Origin: Alphaproteobacteria bacterium
GTDB taxonomy: Bacteria > Pseudomonadota > Alphaproteobacteria > Micropepsales > Micropepsaceae
Direction: 5' to 3'
Assembly (NCBI GenBank): GCA_025935155.1
Contig: JAICVV010000059.1
Location: 1-8,943 of the forward strand
Length of the DNA: 8,943 nt
Below the pieces are notes generated by a model, which was given only the letters and a program-made list of their open reading frames with translations, had not been told where the DNA came from and searched no databases. Numbering within the stretch: the stretch's first letter is position 1; each line of letters opens with the position of its first letter. Of the stretch, positions 5,417-8,943 are shown piece after piece. Position numbers and translations under genes: made by a program.

Positions 5417-5725
5417 ATGATGGTTGTCTGTTACATCCGCTACGAAATCGATCCGCATCGGCGCGATGCCTTTGAAGAATACGCCAAGAACTGGATCGCG
5501 ATCATCCCCGCTTGTGGCGGCGAGCTTATCGGCTATTTCATGCCGCATGAAGGCACGAATTACGTCGCCCATGCGCTGATCGGGTTCGACAGCCTCGCGA
5601 GTTATGAGACTTATCGCGCCCGACTGAAAGACAACGCGAAAAGCCGCGCCAATTTCGATTTCGCCGAGCGGCAACGCCTTATTCTGAAAGAAGAGCGCAC
5701 CTTTCTGCGGCCTGTTACGCCTTAG
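5417..5725 (+). CDS. NIPSNAP family protein (dimeric alpha-beta barrel)
   Basis: The start is ATG at 5417 with GAGGA at 5406-5410 and a 6-base spacer. The product has 102 residues. It begins with a strand followed by Ile-Arg-Tyr-Glu-Ile-Asp-Pro, then helix [11 protein letters not shown] and Ile-Pro-x-x-Gly-Gly-Glu-Leu-Ile-Gly-Tyr-Phe, and later Ala-His-Ala-Leu-Ile-Gly-Phe with a Tyr-Glu-x-Tyr-Arg helix. This is the NIPSNAP version of the ferredoxin-like dimeric alpha-beta barrel, also used by antibiotic-biosynthesis monooxygenases. No cofactor motif is visible and the reaction is unknown. It is divergent from the ArsR-type gene and probably its target. Its stop overlaps the stop of the convergent GFA gene by four bases (5722-5725). 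Confidence 0.88.
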   Translation: MMVVCYIRYEIDPHRRDAFEEYAKNWIAIIPACGGELIGYFMPHEGTNYVAHALIGFDSLASYETYRARLKDNAKSRANFDFAERQRLILKEERTFLRPVTP

Positions 5726-6093
5726 AGCCAGCGGCGCTCGCCGGTAACGGTCCAGGTGTTCGCGCCGTCGAATTTGAGTATCCGAATCTCTGTCAGCAAT
5801 TCCGGCGGGAAAAGCCGCGCGTTCACGCCCATGCGGTCCATATTTTTGTCCGTGGGAGCCCAGTGAGTAAAGTTGCCGCAAATCTTGCAGCGGTGGAATT
5901 CAATCTCGCGATCGCCCCACATGTAGACGTCCGTTGCGCCACTGGCTGGAATAACGCGCACGTCTTCCGGGGAAAAATACGCCAGCAGTCCGCCAGTTCG
6001 CCGGCAGATCGAGCAGTTGCATTCCTTCACTTCGTTGGGCGCTCGCGGGATCTGAATTCGCACTGCGCCGCAATGGCAGCTCCCTTCAATCAT
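5722..6093 (-). CDS. GFA family zinc protein (glutathione-dependent formaldehyde-activating-like)
   Basis: The start is ATG at 6093, chosen because AAGGA lies 7 bases upstream on the minus strand; an upstream in-frame extension lacks one. The product has 123 residues. The zinc ligands of the family are present: Cys6 and Cys8 in Ser-Cys-His-Cys-Gly-Ala-Val; Cys25, Cys27 and Cys30 in [10 protein letters not shown]; and Cys69-x-x-Cys72-Gly after Phe-His-Arg. The prototype Gfa of Paracoccus speeds the addition of glutathione to formaldehyde, but most family members are uncharacterised and this one cannot be given that activity from sequence. The usual position-by-position Cys set is complete and the length is normal. 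The gene is divergent from the monooxygenase gene at 6189 with a 95-base gap, which fits a detoxification setting without proving it. Confidence 0.9.
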   Translation of the reverse strand: MIEGSCHCGAVRIQIPRAPNEVKECNCSICRRTGGLLAYFSPEDVRVIPASGATDVYMWGDREIEFHRCKICGNFTHWAPTDKNMDRMGVNARLFPPELLTEIRILKFDGANTWTVTGERRWL

Positions 6094-6153
6094 TTTCGAT
6101 TCCTTGTTGCATCGGTTCAGTAGCATGGATAACCGGCCGGCAGCACGGACGTA

Positions 6154-6188
6154 TTGTCATTTTCAGGGATGCGGCGAATAATTCTCAC
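6154..6188 (+). promoter_or_regulatory. Sigma70-type promoter placing +1 at the monooxygenase ATG
   Basis: TTGTCA (6154-6159) and AATAAT (6177-6182) each match the housekeeping hexamers at five of six bases, with the ideal 17-base spacer. Counting the usual 6-7 bases after the -10 puts transcription start at or next to 6189, the A of the ATG. No Shine-Dalgarno sequence precedes that ATG, so the mRNA is predicted to be leaderless. Confidence 0.55.
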
Positions 6189-7673
6189 ATGACTGGGCAT
6201 TTTGATGTCATCATAGTCGGCGCGGGTCTGTCCGGCATTGGGGCAGCATACCATTTGCAGAGGAACTGCCCAAAGAAGACGTATGCCATTCTGGAAGGCC
6301 GCAGCACCACAGGCGGCACATGCGATCTGTTCCGCTATCCGGGTGTCCGCTCGGATTCCGACATGTACACATTGGGGTACAATTTCAAACCCTGGCGCGA
6401 GGCGAAGGCCATCGCCGACGGACCGTCCATACTCAATTACGTGCGGGAAACGGCGCGAGAAAACGGCATCGACCGTCACATTCGCTTTCATCACATGGTG
6501 AAGCGCGCGACATGGTCGGCTGACGATGCGCACTGGACAGTGGAAGCAGAGTGCGGCCCGGAGGTCACCGAATTCACTTGCAATTTTCTTCTCATATGCA
6601 GCGGCTATTATGATTACGCGGGCGGTTACGATGCGAAATTTACGGGCATGGAGCAATTCCAAGGACGCATCGTGCATCCGCAATTCTGGCCGGGCGATCT
6701 CGACTACAATAACAAGCGCGTGGTGGTGATTGGCAGTGGTGCCACGGCCGTAACAATTGTACCGGAAATGGCAAAGGACGCGGCACACGTAACTATGCTA
6801 CAGCGCTCGCCCACCTACGTTGTGTCCATTCCCTCCCAAGATGCGATCGCGAATTGGCTGCGCGCGCGCCTGCCGCCAATGCTTGGGTACCGGTTCGTGC
6901 GGTGGCGGAACGTTTTGTTGCAAATGTATTTGTACAACCGCGCGCGCAAGGCGCCCAACAAGGTGAAGGCGTATATCCTCAAGCTCATCCGAAAGGAGCT
7001 TGGGCCGGACTACGACCTGGAAAGCTTTACGCCGCGCTATAATCCGTGGGACCAGCGCTTGTGCCTGGTGCCGGACAGCGATCTGTTCCACATGATCCGG
7101 GAAGGCAAGGCTTCCATCCTCACCGATCAAATCGAGACGTTTACCGAGAATGGTCTGAAGTTGAAGTCCGGCCGTGAGCTGGAAGCGGATATCGTCGTCA
7201 CGGCGACAGGACTCCAGTTGAGGGTTTTGGGTGGCATGCAGTTGAGCGTGGGCGGACGCATCGTCGATCCGGCAAAGGTGATGGCTTACAAGGGCATGAT
7301 GTTCAGCGACGTGCCGAACCTGGCTTCGGCGTTCGGCTACACCAACGCATCGTGGACGCTGAAATGCGACCTCACCTGCGATTATGTTTGCCGCGTTCTG
7401 AACTACATGGACGCCAAGGGTTTTACGACGTGCGCGGCGCGCCGCGATCCGGATATGGGCGAGGCGCCGCTCCTCAATCTCGATTCCGGCTACATAAAGC
7501 GCGCGGAGCAACTTCTGCCGCGGCAGGGCGCCAAAGCGCCATGGAAGCTGCACCAGAACTACATCCGCGACATCCTTATGCTACGCTACGGAAAAATCGA
7601 TGACGGAACGCTCGAGTTTTCCACAGCGAACCGCGTGACCGCACCCACTGGCCAGTTCGCCCGCGCCGCGTGA
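6189..7673 (+). CDS. EthA-type flavin-containing Baeyer-Villiger monooxygenase
   Basis: The product has 494 residues, close to the 489 of mycobacterial EthA, which it resembles along its whole length. The FAD Rossmann motif Gly-x-Gly-x-x-Gly is at residues 11-16. The Baeyer-Villiger fingerprint FxGxxxHxxxWP is at 157-168 (Phe157, Gly159, His163, Trp167, Pro168). The NADPH Rossmann motif Gly-Ser-Gly-Ala-Thr-Ala is at 182-187. Arg290 in Asp-Gln-Arg-Leu-Cys-Leu-Val-Pro is the likely catalytic arginine, and the Ala-Thr-Gly motif is at 339-341. The enzyme should insert oxygen into ketones or oxidise thioether or thioamide sulphur using NADPH and O2; the substrate is unknown. One oddity: the second family motif GGxWxxxxYPGxxxD (42-56) has Cys45 in place of Trp. 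Unlike ethA in Mycobacterium, no TetR-type regulator lies beside it; its divergent neighbour is the GFA gene. Confidence 0.92.
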   Translation: MTGHFDVIIVGAGLSGIGAAYHLQRNCPKKTYAILEGRSTTGGTCDLFRYPGVRSDSDMYTLGYNFKPWREAKAIADGPSILNYVRETARENGIDRHIRFHHMVKRATWSADDAHWTVEAECGPEVTEFTCNFLLICSGYYDYAGGYDAKFTGMEQFQGRIVHPQFWPGDLDYNNKRVVVIGSGATAVTIVPEMAKDAAHVTMLQRSPTYVVSIPSQDAIANWLRARLPPMLGYRFVRWRNVLLQMYLYNRARKAPNKVKAYILKLIRKELGPDYDLESFTPRYNPWDQRLCLVPDSDLFHMIREGKASILTDQIETFTENGLKLKSGRELEADIVVTATGLQLRVLGGMQLSVGGRIVDPAKVMAYKGMMFSDVPNLASAFGYTNASWTLKCDLTCDYVCRVLNYMDAKGFTTCAARRDPDMGEAPLLNLDSGYIKRAEQLLPRQGAKAPWKLHQNYIRDILMLRYGKIDDGTLEFSTANRVTAPTGQFARAA

Positions 7674-7746
7674 CTGTTCTTTCATCGAAACCGGGGCGCG
7701 GATTGCGATAGCAGATATTCCAGTCTGCGTCGGCCTTCCGAAGCCC

Positions 7747-7774
7747 GGAACTATGAGATAATGAGGGACGTTCC
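7747..7774 (+). promoter_or_regulatory. EcfG-type promoter of the transketolase gene
   Basis: GGAAC (7747-7751), exactly 17 bases, then CGTT (7769-7772) matches the general-stress consensus fully. Start of transcription would be near 7779, about 47 bases before the ATG. GGAAC and GTTCC (7770-7774) also form an inverted repeat. A sigma70-like GATAAT (7757-7762) lies inside but has no good -35 partner. Confidence 0.65.
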
Positions 7775-7825
7775 AGTCCAAGGCGGTAGCCGCTGTCCAG
7801 ACCGCACAACCCCTGTGTCGAAATC

Positions 7826-8943
7826 ATGCCCGAAAATATCGACAAGCTCGCCATAGACACCATTCGCACGCTGTCGATGGACGCCGTGGAAAAAGCAAAT
7901 TCCGGCCATCCCGGAACGCCGATGGCGCTGGCGCCGGTGATCTACACATTGTTCATGCAGCACATGCGGTACGATCCCGCCGATGCACGCTGGCAGAATC
8001 GCGACCGTTTCATTCTCTCCGCCGGCCACGCCTCGATGATGCTCTATTCGATGCTGTTCCTGGCCAACGTTCGTGAGCCCGACGGCGACGGCTTAACGCT
8101 CGACGATATCAAGAACTTCCGCCAGATCGACAGCCGTACTCCGGGCCATCCTGAATATTGGCACACGCCAGGTGTAGAAGTGACGACCGGTCCGCTCGGC
8201 CAAGGCTGCGGCATGAGCGTCGGAATGGCGGCGGCGGCGCGCTGGAAGGCACACCACTTCAATCGCGATCAGCTGGAGTTGTTCAATTATCGCGTGTTCG
8301 TCATCTGTAGCGACGGCGATATGGAGGAAGGAGTATCCAGCGAAGCGGCATCGCTTGCGGGGCATTGGCGACTCTCCAATCTCTGCTGGATTTACGATCA
8401 GAACCACATCTCCATCGAGGGCGACACCAAGCTCGCTTTCACCGAAAATGTCGCCGAGCGATTTTCCGCTTATGGCTGGAACGTGCAGCATATCGCCGAC
8501 GCAAACGACACTGAGGCAATCGATCAGGCGCTGTCGGTGTTCGAAGCCACGAAGGAAGGGCCGACACTCATCATCGTGCGCAGCCACATCGGCTACGGCG
8601 CGCCGGACAAGCAGGACACAGCGGCAGCACACGGTGAGCCACTGGGCGAGAAAGATGTGCGCGGCGCCAAAAAGGCTTATGACTGGCCACAGGATGCCAC
8701 CTTCCTCGTGCCGGATGGCGTGCGCGAGCACGTGTCCGGAACGCTGGGAAAGAGCGGCGGCAAACTGCACGCGGAATGGAACGCGGTTTGGGATCGCTAC
8801 AGGCGCGAGCAGGCGGACTTGGCCGAGCAGCTCGAGTTCATGCGTTTGCGCGAACTTCCTCCTGGCTGGGCGAAGGACATCCCGTCGTTCCCGCCCGATG
8901 ACAAGGGATTGGCCACGCGCGACTCCGGCGGGCAGGTGGAGAA
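7826..8943 (+). CDS. tkt: Transketolase, N-terminal part (3' end outside window)
   Basis: The frame is open from ATG at 7826 to the window end, 372 codons, against about 660-700 for the full enzyme. It transfers two-carbon units between sugar phosphates with thiamine diphosphate in the pentose phosphate or Calvin pathway. Visible are Gly-His-Pro-Gly (27-30), Ser-Ala-Gly-His (His68), Gly-Pro-Leu-Gly-Gln-Gly (122-127), and the diphosphate/metal site Ser-Asp-Gly-Asp-x-x-Glu-Gly starting at 162, with Asp163 and Asn193 as metal ligands. His269 in Ala-Ala-His-Gly-Glu-Pro-Leu-Gly corresponds to the catalytic His261 of E. coli TktA. The conserved Asn after the Gln-Gly turn is Met130 here. No Shine-Dalgarno sequence is evident before the ATG. 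The upstream EcfG-type promoter predicts induction in general stress. Confidence 0.95.
   Translation, partial: MPENIDKLAIDTIRTLSMDAVEKANSGHPGTPMALAPVIYTLFMQHMRYDPADARWQNRDRFILSAGHASMMLYSMLFLANVREPDGDGLTLDDIKNFRQIDSRTPGHPEYWHTPGVEVTTGPLGQGCGMSVGMAAAARWKAHHFNRDQLELFNYRVFVICSDGDMEEGVSSEAASLAGHWRLSNLCWIYDQNHISIEGDTKLAFTENVAERFSAYGWNVQHIADANDTEAIDQALSVFEATKEGPTLIIVRSHIGYGAPDKQDTAAAHGEPLGEKDVRGAKKAYDWPQDATFLVPDGVREHVSGTLGKSGGKLHAEWNAVWDRYRREQADLAEQLEFMRLRELPPGWAKDIPSFPPDDKGLATRDSGGQVE

Noticed and set aside
6117..7553. Two long minus-strand frames (223 and 251 codons) opposite the monooxygenase gene
   Set aside because: Both lie antisense to a gene with intact catalytic motifs on the plus strand, and neither shows recognisable protein features.
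7661..7701. Inverted repeat CCGCGCC / GGCGCGG as terminator of the monooxygenase gene
   Set aside because: The left arm lies inside the coding sequence, the loop is 27 bases and no T-run follows, so it is probably chance in GC-rich DNA.
8093..8770. A 225-codon minus-strand frame opposite transketolase
   Set aside because: It is a shadow of the transketolase coding frame, which carries all cofactor-site motifs.
1..8943. CRISPR arrays, transposases, toxin-antitoxin or defence systems
   Set aside because: No spaced repeats, insertion-sequence ends or proteins of these families were seen on either strand.

Overview
The window reads as chromosomal DNA of an alphaproteobacterium. It is GC-rich, its genes run on both strands, and its gene families (BON-domain stress protein, exported M3 peptidase, EthA-like monooxygenase, ArsR/NIPSNAP pair) are common in that class. 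The best clue is regulatory: two intergenic sites match the alphaproteobacterial general-stress (EcfG/RpoE2) promoter pattern GGAAC-N17-CGTT exactly. I cannot name the genus; a Rhizobiales- or Micropepsis/Rhizomicrobium-like soil bacterium is a guess.

Layout. Positions 1-443 hold two small, translationally coupled genes of unknown function with codon use unlike the rest. Opposite them, at 512-772, is another small unknown gene, with a repeat-rich, hairpin-forming leader at 783-829. Next on the minus strand is a Gly/Tyr/Ser-rich BON-domain protein (885-1889), with a rho-independent terminator (841-864) and an EcfG-type promoter (1941-1966). A predicted exported oligoendopeptidase F (2098-3984, minus) is divergent from a predicted exported thioredoxin-fold protein (4149-4661, plus).

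The thioredoxin gene converges on an ArsR-type winged-helix regulator (4671-5342, minus). This is divergent from a NIPSNAP/dimeric alpha-beta-barrel gene (5417-5725), and the 74-bp gap between them carries repeated operator-like elements. NIPSNAP overlaps by 4 bases, tail to tail, with a zinc-binding GFA-family gene (5722-6093, minus). Divergent from GFA is an EthA-type Baeyer-Villiger monooxygenase (6189-7673, plus), whose promoter appears to start transcription at the ATG. The window ends inside a transketolase gene (from 7826) that has its own EcfG-type promoter.

Functional reading. The EcfG-type sites put the BON protein and transketolase in a predicted general stress regulon; transketolase would supply NADPH and pentoses through the non-oxidative pentose phosphate pathway. 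The middle block (ArsR, NIPSNAP, GFA, monooxygenase) looks like a small detoxification or oxidative-metabolism neighbourhood, but its substrate cannot be told from sequence. I see no CRISPR array, insertion sequence, tRNA or rRNA gene, or defence system. The most notable items are the paired EcfG-type promoters, the apparently leaderless monooxygenase gene and the Trp-to-Cys change in its Baeyer-Villiger fingerprint. No gap between genes exceeds 300 bases.
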